64,000 bases of DNA, taken from Streptomyces sp. NBC_00162. Lineage in GTDB: Bacteria; Actinomycetota; Actinomycetes; Streptomycetales; Streptomycetaceae. A program made the position numbers and the translations under genes. Below, piece after piece: positions 15,549 through 23,358 of this stretch (positions within the stretch are counted from its first letter, which is position 1; each line of letters opens with the position of its first letter). Location: positions 3,038,001 through 3,102,000 of the forward strand of contig NZ_CP102509.1 in the NCBI RefSeq assembly GCF_024611995.1. The letters are read 5' to 3'. The notes beneath the pieces are model-generated. The model was not told where the DNA came from, ran no database searches, and saw nothing but the letters and a program-made list of their open reading frames with translations.

Positions 15549-15740
15549 TCAGCCCTGCCAGCTGTGCGGGGCGCGGAAGCCCGGGGTGCGCTCCAGGCGG
15601 CGCCAGCCGGCCTGGGAGCGCGGGATGCCTGCGGTCTCGGGGGTGGCGGCGGCGCGGGCGAGCAGGATCGCGGTGATCGCGGCCAGCTCCTCGGGCTCGG
15701 CGTTGCCCTTTTCGACGCGCAGAAGAGTGTCGGTGCTCAT
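15549..15740 (-). CDS. accE: Acyl-CoA carboxylase epsilon subunit
   Basis: Protein of 63 residues. The N-terminal helix is LLRVEKGNAEPEELAAITAILLARAAA, and the C-terminal signature W..L....GFRAPHSWQ is typical of actinobacterial epsilon subunits. It binds and activates the beta carboxyltransferase and couples it to the biotinylated alpha subunit, AccA, which is encoded elsewhere. It starts 15 nt after the accB stop, so it is in the same operon. The complex makes malonyl-/methylmalonyl-CoA for fatty acids and polyketides. Confidence 0.93.
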   Translation of the reverse strand: MSTDTLLRVEKGNAEPEELAAITAILLARAAATPETAGIPRSQAGWRRLERTPGFRAPHSWQG

Positions 15741-15755
15741 CGGTGGCTGGTCTCC

Positions 15756-17339
15756 TTACTGCGGCGGGTTGCCGTGCTTGCGGGACGGCAGGTCGGCGTG
15801 CTTGTTGCGGAGCATCGCGAGGGCGGCCACGAGGGTCTCGCGGGTCTCGGCGGGGTCGATGACGTCGTCGACGAGGCCGCGCTCGGCCGCGTAGTACGGG
15901 TGCATCAGCTCGGCCTTGTACTCCTTGACCATGCGCACGCGCATGGCCTCGGGGTCCTCGGCGTCCGCGATCTGCTTGCGGAAGATGACGTTGGCGGCAC
16001 CCTCGGCGCCCATCACGGCGATCTCGTTGGTGGGCCAGGCATAGGTGATGTCGGCGCCGATGGACTGGGAGTCCATGACGATGTACGCGCCGCCGTAGGC
16101 CTTGCGCAGGATCAGCGAGATCCGCGGGACGGTGGCGTTGCAGTACGCGTACAGCAGCTTGGCGCCGTGGCGGATGATGCCGCCGTGCTCCTGGTCGACG
16201 CCCGGCAGGAAGCCGGGGACGTCCAGCAGGGTGATGATCGGGATGTTGAAGGCGTCGCACAGCTGGACGAAGCGCGCGGCCTTCTCCGAGGCGTGGATGT
16301 CCAGGACGCCGGCGAGGTGGCCGGGCTGGTTGGCGACGATGCCGACCACCTGGCCGTCCATCCGGGCCAGGGCACAGATGATGTTGCGGGCCCAGCGCTC
16401 GTGGATCTCCAGGACGTCGCCCTCGTCGACGAGCTCCTCGATGACCTTGAGCATGTCGTACGGGCGGTTGCCGTCGGCGGGCACCAGGTCGAGGAGGACC
16501 TCGGAGCGGCGGTCCGCCGGGTCGCTCGTCTCGTGGACGGGCGGGTTCTCGCGGTTGTTGGAGGGCAGCATCGAGATGAGGTAGCGGACCTCGGAGATGC
16601 AGGTCTCCTCGTCGTCGTACGCGAAGTGCGCGACGCCCGAGGTCTCGGCGTGCACGTCCGCGCCGCCGAGGCCGTTCTGGGTGATCTCCTCGCCGGTCAC
16701 CGCGCGGACCACGTCCGGGCCGGTGATGAACATCTGCGAGGTGTCCCGGACCATGAACACGAAGTCCGTGAGGGCCGGGGAGTAGGCGGCGCCACCGGCG
16801 CAGGGGCCCAGCATGACCGAGATCTGCGGGATGACGCCCGAGGCCTTGGTGTTGCGCTGGAAGATGCCGCCGTAACCGGCGAGGGCGGAGACGCCCTCCT
16901 GGATGCGGGCGCCGGCGCCGTCGTTCAGGGAGACCAGCGGGGCACCGGCCGCGATGGCCATGTCCATGATCTTGTGGATCTTCGTGGCGTGGGCCTCGCC
17001 CAGGGCGCCGCCGAAGATGCGGAAGTCGTGGGCGTAGACGAAGACCGTGCGGCCCTCGACCGTGCCCCAGCCGGTGATGACACCGTCGGTGTAGGGCTTC
17101 TTGCCCTCCAGGCCGAAGCCGGTCGCGCGGTGGCGGCGGAGCTGCTCGACCTCCTTGAAGGAACCTTCGTCGAGGAGCAGCGCGATGCGCTCGCGGGCGG
17201 TCAGCTTGCCCTTGGCGTGCTGGGTCTCGGTCGCGCGATCACTGGGGCCGCGCCGCGCCTGCTCGCGCAGGGAGTGCAGCTCGGCCACGCGCCCACGGGC
17301 GTCCGTCGGCTCGCTCGGGGTCTGGTCCACAACGGTCAT
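15756..17339 (-). CDS. accB: Acyl-CoA carboxylase beta (carboxyltransferase) subunit
   Basis: Carboxyltransferase of 527 residues. The N-terminal oxyanion site is in GPCAGGAAYSPALTDF and the C-terminal one in RKAYGGAYIVMDSQ. The residue after GGAY is Ile, which in the Streptomyces coelicolor enzymes distinguishes the broad-specificity AccB (Ile) from propionyl-specific PccB (Asp). It should therefore accept acetyl-, propionyl- and butyryl-CoA. It transfers CO2 from biotin on the alpha subunit. It is followed by accE 15 nt downstream. ATG at 17339. It is divergent from yceI. Confidence 0.96.
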   Translation of the reverse strand: MTVVDQTPSEPTDARGRVAELHSLREQARRGPSDRATETQHAKGKLTARERIALLLDEGSFKEVEQLRRHRATGFGLEGKKPYTDGVITGWGTVEGRTVFVYAHDFRIFGGALGEAHATKIHKIMDMAIAAGAPLVSLNDGAGARIQEGVSALAGYGGIFQRNTKASGVIPQISVMLGPCAGGAAYSPALTDFVFMVRDTSQMFITGPDVVRAVTGEEITQNGLGGADVHAETSGVAHFAYDDEETCISEVRYLISMLPSNNRENPPVHETSDPADRRSEVLLDLVPADGNRPYDMLKVIEELVDEGDVLEIHERWARNIICALARMDGQVVGIVANQPGHLAGVLDIHASEKAARFVQLCDAFNIPIITLLDVPGFLPGVDQEHGGIIRHGAKLLYAYCNATVPRISLILRKAYGGAYIVMDSQSIGADITYAWPTNEIAVMGAEGAANVIFRKQIADAEDPEAMRVRMVKEYKAELMHPYYAAERGLVDDVIDPAETRETLVAALAMLRNKHADLPSRKHGNPPQ

Positions 17340-17510
17340 GTACCGACCTTACGAAGATCGCGATGAAAAACCTCCGTTCATTCCGCACAGTCTCGGGAGT
17401 CTTCCGCTGTCCGGCCCGCACAGTACGGCCGGTGGATGCAAGGACTCCGCCAGACGGGACCTACGTCCTTTGTGGTGCTTCCACAAAACTGCCTGACACC
17501 CCGCCCAGAT

Positions 17511-17570
17511 GTTGAAATTTGAACGGAATAGGTCTAGCGTCGTTCCCGTTGAAATCGTTGAAGATTCAAC
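17511..17570 (+). promoter_or_regulatory. Two palindromic operator-like sites before yceI
   Basis: GTTGAAATTTGAAC (17511-17524, one mismatched pair) and GTTGAAGATTCAAC (17557-17570, perfect arms around GA) are spaced 46 bp apart. They sit just upstream of the yceI ribosome-binding site, in an AT-rich segment that probably contains the promoter. They are the size of MarR-type operators. Confidence 0.5.
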
Positions 17571-17603
17571 AGAATCTCTCAGGACACTACCAAGGAGCAC
17601 ATC

Positions 17604-18212
17604 ATGGGTCTCTTCACCCGCCGCAGCCAGGACACCGCCACCGTGACCGCCGATCTGGCCGTGGACCCGGCCCTCGCCGCCCTCACCGGCGACTACGTCA
17701 TCGACGCCTCCCACAGCAGCATCGGCTTCACCGTCCGTCACGCCATGGTCACCAACGTCCGCGGCAGCTTCGACGCCTTCGAGGGCAGCCTGCACCTGGA
17801 CGGCAGCGACCCGGCCCGCTCCACCGCCTCCATCGACGTGACGATCGGTTCGGTCAACACCGGCATCGGCGACCGCGACGCCCACCTGCTGGGCAGCGAC
17901 TTCTTCGACGCCGAGCTCTTCCCGCTGATGACCTTCCGCTCCACGCGGGCGGCCCAGCTCGGCGGCGACGCGTACCGCATCACCGGCGAGCTGACGATCA
18001 AGGACGTCACGCGGCCGCTCTCCATCGACCTGGAGTTCGCCGGCTCCGCCACCGACGTGTACGGCAACGAGCGCGTCGGCTTCGAGGGCTCCGCCGAGAT
18101 CCTGCGCTCCGACTGGGGCCTGACCTGGAACGCCGCGCTGGAGGCCGGCGGTGTGATGGTCAGCGACAAGGTGAAGCTGAGCTTCGACATCTCGGCCATC
18201 AAGCAGGCCTGA
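17604..18212 (+). CDS. YceI-family protein
   Basis: Protein of 202 residues. The lipocalin-like YceI domain runs from about residue 30 (GDYVIDASHSSIGFTVRHAMVTNVRGSF), with the usual SVNTGIGDRDAHLLGSDFFDAELFP, ITGELTIKDVTRPL and FDISAIKQ blocks. YceI proteins bind polyisoprenoids or amphiphiles. E. coli YceI is periplasmic, but this one has no signal peptide and a variable N-terminus with SRRSQD-type residues, so it is probably cytoplasmic, as in most Streptomyces homologues. AAGGAG is 7 nt before the ATG. Two palindromes upstream suggest control by a MarR- or TetR-type repressor, though none is adjacent. Confidence 0.93.
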   Translation: MGLFTRRSQDTATVTADLAVDPALAALTGDYVIDASHSSIGFTVRHAMVTNVRGSFDAFEGSLHLDGSDPARSTASIDVTIGSVNTGIGDRDAHLLGSDFFDAELFPLMTFRSTRAAQLGGDAYRITGELTIKDVTRPLSIDLEFAGSATDVYGNERVGFEGSAEILRSDWGLTWNAALEAGGVMVSDKVKLSFDISAIKQA

Positions 18213-18242
18213 CCGGCTGACCAGCGCAACCGCGGATCCTTC

Positions 18243-18265
18243 GGGGGCGGCTAGAAGCCGCCCCC
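18243..18265. terminator. Bidirectional hairpin between yceI and the membrane protein
   Basis: Perfect 10-bp stem (18243-18252/18256-18265) with a 3-nt loop. It overlaps the stop codon of the minus-strand gene, in a 38-nt gap between converging genes. Confidence 0.55.
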
Positions 18266-19597
18266 GCCGTCGAATCCGCCACCGCCGCCGAAGTCCCCGC
18301 CGCCGAAGTCGGACGGGTTGAAGTCGGCCCCGGAGATGTCCCCGCCCTCGTAGCCGTTGCCCATGCCACCGCCGAAGTCCGAGGCGTAGGCGGGGCTGGA
18401 CATCATCGAACCGAGCATCGTGCCCACGAGCAGACCGGGCAGGATGCCCCCGCCGAAGTAGCCGCCGGCCCAGGGACCGTACGCCGGGCCGGCGTCGTAG
18501 TACGGCCGCGGCCCGTGCGCCGTGTCGACCGTACGGACCGCCGGGTCCAGGCCGTCCCGCAGCCGGACGGCGTCCGCCGTGCAGACCGGCACGGTACGGG
18601 CGGCCCCGCCGGCCGGAGCCCAGGAGGCGTCCTCGGCGCTGGGCCCGTGGCGCGGGTCGAAGAAGCAGGGCGAGCGGCGCTCGGGGAGCGGCCTGCCCTG
18701 ACGGCGCGCGTCCAGGCTGGCCAGCGCGAAGCGGCCGTCCTCCAGGGCCTGCGTGACGCCCTTGACCTCTTCGGGGTACCGCACCGAGGCCATGATCTGC
18801 TTGGCCTTCTCGTACGAGTCGAGCCCCTGCTCGTAGTCCTTGCGCATGGCGTCGTCCGCGCCGGGCTCGCCGGGGTGGAAGTCGAGGCGGTCGAGTTCCT
18901 CGCCGAAGGCCGTGATGTCCTCGTCCACGACCACGCTCAGCCGCTCGATGGCCTCGCGCCGGGTCTCTTCCTTCTTCTTCCGGTTGCGGCGGACCAGCGC
19001 GTACGCGCCACCGCCGCCGACCGCGGCCACCGCGGCGAGGGTGATCAGCCCGCCGACCGGGGCACCGGCGTCCGTGCCGGTGCTGCCCCAGGAGGCCGGG
19101 GCGCCACCCTTGGCCTGGCTCAGCGCCTGGTCGACGAAGTTGTCGAGCTGGGTCGCCGCGTCGGGAGCCCCCACCTTCACCGCGTCGGTGAGGTTGCGTA
19201 CGGCGTTCGCCGGCATGACCGCCTTGTCGGCTCCGGCGTTGAAGCCGTCGCCGAGCCGGATCGCGTAGAGCCCGGTGATGCCGGTCTCGGCCCGGACGGC
19301 GCCGAGCACCTTGTCGGCGGGGAACTCGCCCGTCGCGGGCAGCACGGCGACGAACACCGGCTTCCCGGAGTCCTTGATCTTCTTCGCGAGCGCGTCGGCC
19401 TCGGCCTTCGGCAGCTGCGCCTCGGCCCGGGGATCGACGTAGACGGGCCCCTCCTTGAGGGCCTCCCCCACGGCTGCGACCCCGGTGTCCGCCGACGCCT
19501 GCGGGGCGGCCACGAGGGCGGTCGCCGACAGGGCCAGCAGCAGACCGGCAAGCAGCGATCCAACGCGTACGGACATCAGCCTGGTCCTCATATCCAT
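18251..19597 (-). CDS. Secreted/membrane protein with TPM-like N-terminus and Gly-rich tail
   Basis: Protein of 448 residues, function not known. The signal peptide is at about 8-37 (GSLLAGLLLALSATALVAAPQASA). An extracellular domain of about 120 residues follows (VYVDPRAEAQLPKAEADALAKKI...FVAVLPA), resembling the TPM/YgcG fold. A single TM (about 180-200, GLITLAAVAAVGGGGAYALV) is followed by a basic RRNRKKKEETRR stop-transfer and a helical region. The tail is rich in Gly, Phe and Asp, with repeated FGGGDFGGGG. The C-terminal region also has a hydrophobic YFGGGILPGLLVGTMLGSMM segment. This layout resembles TPM-domain proteins linked to membrane quality control. The start is uncertain: ATG at 19597, 19591 or 19576. 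Confidence 0.85.
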   Translation of the reverse strand: MDMRTRLMSVRVGSLLAGLLLALSATALVAAPQASADTGVAAVGEALKEGPVYVDPRAEAQLPKAEADALAKKIKDSGKPVFVAVLPATGEFPADKVLGAVRAETGITGLYAIRLGDGFNAGADKAVMPANAVRNLTDAVKVGAPDAATQLDNFVDQALSQAKGGAPASWGSTGTDAGAPVGGLITLAAVAAVGGGGAYALVRRNRKKKEETRREAIERLSVVVDEDITAFGEELDRLDFHPGEPGADDAMRKDYEQGLDSYEKAKQIMASVRYPEEVKGVTQALEDGRFALASLDARRQGRPLPERRSPCFFDPRHGPSAEDASWAPAGGAARTVPVCTADAVRLRDGLDPAVRTVDTAHGPRPYYDAGPAYGPWAGGYFGGGILPGLLVGTMLGSMMSSPAYASDFGGGMGNGYEGGDISGADFNPSDFGGGDFGGGGGFDGGGGF

Positions 19598-19667
19598 GAC
19601 GCTACCCGAACCGGCACTTTCCTGTGTGAGCAGGACATAAGCCCCGGTCCGGGCCCTGACCAGGGGA

Positions 19668-21296
19668 CTACTCGGCCGGTTCCACGCCCGCGTGCAGGAG
19701 GCCGTACGTGAAGGCGTCCTCCAGGGCCTGCCAGGACGCGGCGATCACGTTCTGGGCCACGCCGACCGTGGACCACTCCCGGACGCCGTCCGTCGTGGCG
19801 ATCAGCACGCGGGTCGTGGACTCCGTGCCGTGCGTGCCCTCCAGGATGCGGACCTTGTAGTCGACGAGCTCGAATTTCGCGAGCTGCGGGTAGAACCGCT
19901 CCAGGGCCACCCTTAGGGCCCGGTCCAGCGCGTTGACCGGGCCGTTGCCCTCGGCCGTCGCGACGATCCGCTCGCCCTTGGCCCTCAGCTTGACCGTGGC
20001 CTCGTTGGCGTGGGTGCCGTCCGGACGGTCCTCGACGATCGCCCGCCAGGACTCGATGCGGAAGTACTTGCGGGCCCGGCCCTCGGCCTCGGCGCGCAGC
20101 AGCAGCTCGAAGGAGGCGTCGGCGGCCTCGTACGTGTAGCCCTTGAGCTCCCGCTCCTTGACCCGCTCCACGACCCGGGAGATCAGCGCGCGGTCCCCGC
20201 CCAGCTCGACGCCGAGCTCCTTGCCCTTGAGCTCGATCGAGGCGCGGCCGGCCATGTCGGAGACCAGCATCCGCATGGTGTTGCCGACCCGCTCGGGGTC
20301 GATGTGCTGGTAGAGGTCCGGGTCGACCTTGATGGCCGAGGCGTGCAGGCCCGCCTTGTGCGCGAAGGCGGAGACTCCCACGTACGGCTGGTGCGTGGAC
20401 GGCGTGAGGTTGACGACCTCGGCGATGGCGTGCGAGATCCGGGTCATCTCGGCCAGGGCGCCCTCGGGGAGCACCTTGCGGCCGTACTTGATCTCCAGGG
20501 CGGCCACGACGGGGAAGAGGTTCGCGTTGCCGACGCGCTCGCCGTAGCCGTTGGCCGTGCACTGCACGTGGGTGGCGCCCGCGTCCACGGCGGCGAGGGT
20601 GTTGGCGACGGCGCAGCCGGTGTCGTCCTGGGCGTGGATGCCCAGACGGGCGCCGGTGTCGGCGAGGACGGTCGCGACGGTCGCGGTGATCTGGGCGGGC
20701 AGCATTCCGCCGTTGGTGTCGCAGAGGATGACGACGTCGGCGCCGGCCTCGTGGGCGGCGCGTACGACGGACTTCGCGTACTCGGGGTTGGCCCGGTAGC
20801 CGTCGAAGAAGTGCTCGCAGTCGACGAAGACGCGGCGGCCCTGGGCCACCAGGTGGGAGACCGTGTCCCGGACCATCTCGAGGTTCTCGTCCAGGGTGGT
20901 GCGCAGGGCGAGTTCGACGTGGCGGTCGTGGGACTTGGCGACGAGTGTGATCACCGGGGCGCCGGACTCCAGCAGGGCCCGCACCTGCGGGTCGGTGGCG
21001 GCCGCGCCTCCCGCCCGGCGGGTCGCGCCGAAGGCGACCAGCTGGGCGTTCTTGAAGTCGATCTCGGCGCGGGCGCGGGCGAAGAACTCGGTGTCGCGGG
21101 GGTTGGCGCCGGGCCAGCCGCCCTCAATGAAGCCCACCCCGAAGTCGTCCAGGTGCCGGGCGATCGTGAGCTTGTCGGCGACCGTGAGGTTGATGCCTTC
21201 GCGCTGGGCGCCGTCGCGCAGCGTGGTGTCGAAGACATGGAAGCTGTCGTCCAGGTCCCCTGAGCGCACAGTTGCCGCCTCTGGTGTCGTCGTCAT
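19668..21296 (-). CDS. cimA: (R)-citramalate synthase
   Basis: Protein of 542 residues of the LeuA/HomCS family. The N-terminal TIM-barrel motif is FDTTLRDGAQREGINLTV, the metal-binding HAQDDTGCAVANTLAAVDAGATHVQCTANGYGERVGNANL is near residue 210, and a LeuA-dimer regulatory domain forms the C-terminal 130 residues. Length and the GINLTV/NGYGERVGNA features fit citramalate synthase (pyruvate + acetyl-CoA), the threonine-independent route to 2-oxobutyrate and isoleucine, rather than the longer actinobacterial 2-isopropylmalate synthase. ATG at 21296, with AGGAG about 10 nt upstream. It is preceded by a leader peptide and an intrinsic terminator (21399-21520), so transcription is probably attenuated by isoleucine supply. 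Confidence 0.93.
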   Translation of the reverse strand: MTTTPEAATVRSGDLDDSFHVFDTTLRDGAQREGINLTVADKLTIARHLDDFGVGFIEGGWPGANPRDTEFFARARAEIDFKNAQLVAFGATRRAGGAAATDPQVRALLESGAPVITLVAKSHDRHVELALRTTLDENLEMVRDTVSHLVAQGRRVFVDCEHFFDGYRANPEYAKSVVRAAHEAGADVVILCDTNGGMLPAQITATVATVLADTGARLGIHAQDDTGCAVANTLAAVDAGATHVQCTANGYGERVGNANLFPVVAALEIKYGRKVLPEGALAEMTRISHAIAEVVNLTPSTHQPYVGVSAFAHKAGLHASAIKVDPDLYQHIDPERVGNTMRMLVSDMAGRASIELKGKELGVELGGDRALISRVVERVKERELKGYTYEAADASFELLLRAEAEGRARKYFRIESWRAIVEDRPDGTHANEATVKLRAKGERIVATAEGNGPVNALDRALRVALERFYPQLAKFELVDYKVRILEGTHGTESTTRVLIATTDGVREWSTVGVAQNVIAASWQALEDAFTYGLLHAGVEPAE

Positions 21297-21398
21297 GCTG
21301 ATCTGACTCCTGTCGGATGAGTGGTTCCGGATGCCCGGGGGTCCACTGCCCCCATCATCGCGCGCGGTCCGGCCCCGGCAGGGATGGGCCGGGAAACG

Positions 21399-21489
21399 AA
21401 AAAACCCCTCGCGGGTAGCGAGAGGTCTGCGCGCGGGTCCGAGGCACGGTGGCCGCTTCCGCGAAGTTCTTCCGCGGTTCAGCGGCCAC
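21399..21489 (-). promoter_or_regulatory. Transcription attenuator upstream of cimA
   Basis: On the minus strand, a long hairpin (21449-21457 pairing with 21481-21489, plus inner CCGCG/CGCGG) overlaps the end of a leader peptide. Further on is a terminator stem (21405-21412 with 21418-21425, one G-U pair) followed by six T residues (21399-21404). It lies about 100 nt before the cimA start. The arrangement is that of ribosome-mediated attenuation. Confidence 0.7.
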
Positions 21490-21520
21490 TGGGGACCGGC
21501 GCGCTGCTGGCGATAATCAT
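21479..21520 (-). CDS. cimA leader peptide (13 aa)
   Basis: ATG at 21520 opens a 13-codon ORF, MIIASSAPVPSGR, ending in TGA. Two consecutive isoleucine codons follow the start and a valine comes later. Ribosome stalling at scarce Ile-tRNA would free the downstream sequence to avoid the terminator. No strong Shine-Dalgarno sequence is seen, which is the weak point. Its length equals that of the ilvB leader ORF in this window. Confidence 0.6.
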   Translation of the reverse strand: MIIASSAPVPSGR

Positions 21521-21632
21521 GAGCTGAGCAGGCACACCCGCAGCTTGCCATATCACCTGCGGCCCGCGGACACGTATCTCAGCATGCGGGCAGCGGTCGG
21601 GCGGACGGCTGCCGCCCGGGCCGGCCCCGGGC

Positions 21633-22271
21633 TCAGGCCTGTGCCCGGGGCGTCTCCCGCGGGGAGAGGGTCTCCGTCAGGAACTCGCGTACGTGGTCCA
21701 GGATCGCCTCCCGGTCCATCGAGGGCAGGCCCACCGCCAGCTGGATGCTGAACCCGTCGAGCAGGGCCCGGATGCGGGCCGCCACGCGGTCGGGGTCCAC
21801 CGGGCGGAACTCGCCGCGCGAGATGCCCTCCGCGAGCAGCGCCACCAGATCGCGGTGCCAGGCGCCCTCGATGGCGGCCTGGCGGTCGCGTTCCTGGGGG
21901 CCGGCGTTCTGTGAGCGGTTCCAGACCTCCAGCCACAGCGTCCAGTGCGGGTCGCGGGGCTGCGTGGGCACGTAGAGGTCGACGTACGCCCGCAGGCGCT
22001 CGCTCACCGGGCCGCGGCGGGAGAGGAGCGCCCGCCGCTCGGTGCCCAGTTCCGCCTCGCTCCACTCCAGGGTCTGCAGCAGGAGCTCGTCCTTGCTGCG
22101 GAAGTAGTAGAGGAGGTGGCCGCTGCTCATGCCGACCTCACGGCCCAGACCGGCCATGGTCAGGCCTTCCAGGCCGCGTTCGGCGATCGTGGCCATGGCG
22201 GCGACGAGTACGTCCTCGCGCGGGGGCGCGTTCTTGCGCGCCGCCCGTACCGGTACTGCACCCGCCGCCAT
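21633..22271 (-). CDS. TetR-family transcriptional regulator
   Basis: Protein of 212 residues. The N-terminal HTH is REDVLVAAMATIAERGLEGLTMAGLGREVGMSSGHLLYYFRSKDELL (about 15-60). The C-terminal ligand domain has WLEVWNRSQ and RIRALLDGFSIQLAVGLP, like BetI/TetR_C_6 regulators. ATG at 22271, with GAGGAG 7 nt upstream. It lies 37 nt after the agmatine deiminase stop on the same strand, so it is the last gene of the urease/deiminase unit and a likely local regulator of it. The operator could be the inverted repeats upstream of ureAB. Confidence 0.92.
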   Translation of the reverse strand: MAAGAVPVRAARKNAPPREDVLVAAMATIAERGLEGLTMAGLGREVGMSSGHLLYYFRSKDELLLQTLEWSEAELGTERRALLSRRGPVSERLRAYVDLYVPTQPRDPHWTLWLEVWNRSQNAGPQERDRQAAIEGAWHRDLVALLAEGISRGEFRPVDPDRVAARIRALLDGFSIQLAVGLPSMDREAILDHVREFLTETLSPRETPRAQA

Positions 22272-22308
22272 GGCCCACTCCTCGTCGCTCCGTTGCCGGT
22301 CCCGGTCC

Positions 22309-23346
22309 TCAGACCTTCGGCTGCTGCTGGGTGATGCAGTGGATTCCGCCACCCCCGGCGAAAATCGTACGTGCGTCAACGAGTGTCACGGTCCGCTCGG
22401 GGAACAGTCCGCGGAAGATCTCGGCGGCCTCCTCGTCGCGCGGGTCGTCGAAGGAGCACAGCACGACACCGCCGTTGCACAGGTAGTGGTTGATGTAGGA
22501 GTAGTCCACCCACTCCCCGTCCTCCTCCAGCACGGTCGGCGCCGGGATCTCCACGACCTCCAGCTGCCGGCCCTGCGCGTCGGTGGACGCCCGCAGGATG
22601 GCGGCGATGGTCTTGCAGCGCTCGTGGTCCGGGTGGGCCGGGTCGGGCTGGGTGTGCACCATGACCACGCCGGGGCGGGCGAAGGCGGCGACGATGTCCA
22701 CGTGGCCCTGGGTGCCGTAGGTGCCGTAGTCACCGGCCAGGCCGTACGGGAGCCAGATCGCCTTGGTGGTGCCGAGGTGGGCGTGGATCTCGGCCTCGAC
22801 CTGCTGGCGGGACCAGCCGGGGTTGCGGCCCTCGCCGAGCTGCACGGTGTCGGTGAGGAGCACGGTGCCCTCGCCGTCGACGTGGATGGCGCCGCCCTCG
22901 TTGACGAGCGGGGTGCTGTACGTACGGGTGCCGACCACGTCCGAGACGTGCCGGGCGATCTTCGAGTCGTGCTCCCAGCGGGCCCATTCCTGGGCGCCCC
23001 AGCCGTTGAAGGTCCAGTCGACCGCCGCGAGCTCGCCGGCGTCGTTGGTGACGAAGGTCGGGCCGATGTCGCGCATCCAGGCGTCGTCGAGCTCGCGCTC
23101 CACCAGCTGGACGTCGTCACCCACGATGGCGCGGGCGCTCTCGGCGTCGCCGGGCGAGACGACGAGCGTCACGGGCTCGTACGTACGCACCGCGCGGGCC
23201 ACGGCGCCCCAGGCCTCGCGGGCCTCGGCGAGCTCCTGCTCGTTGGTGAAGGTCGGGTTGGGGCTGGGCCAGGCCATCCAGGTGCGCTCGTGGGGGGTCC
23301 ACTCGGCGGGCATCCGGAAACCGTCGTTCACGGGCTGTGCAGTCAT
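22309..23346 (-). CDS. Agmatine deiminase (peptidyl-arginine deiminase family)
   Basis: Guanidino-group hydrolase of 345 residues. It starts with FRMPAEWTPHERTWMAWP, has DDAWMRDIGPTFV (about 90) and NEGGAIHVDGEGTVLLTD (about 150), and the catalytic Cys is in GGGGIHCITQQ near the C-terminus. These are the AguA/PAD active-site blocks. The expected reaction is agmatine to N-carbamoylputrescine plus ammonia. Next to a urease-like pair and an NCS1 permease it belongs to a nitrogen-scavenging unit. It starts 12 nt after the ureC stop. No N-carbamoylputrescine amidase gene is adjacent. Confidence 0.92.
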   Translation of the reverse strand: MTAQPVNDGFRMPAEWTPHERTWMAWPSPNPTFTNEQELAEAREAWGAVARAVRTYEPVTLVVSPGDAESARAIVGDDVQLVERELDDAWMRDIGPTFVTNDAGELAAVDWTFNGWGAQEWARWEHDSKIARHVSDVVGTRTYSTPLVNEGGAIHVDGEGTVLLTDTVQLGEGRNPGWSRQQVEAEIHAHLGTTKAIWLPYGLAGDYGTYGTQGHVDIVAAFARPGVVMVHTQPDPAHPDHERCKTIAAILRASTDAQGRQLEVVEIPAPTVLEEDGEWVDYSYINHYLCNGGVVLCSFDDPRDEEAAEIFRGLFPERTVTLVDARTIFAGGGGIHCITQQQPKV

Positions 23347-23358
23347 GGCAGGGGGTCC

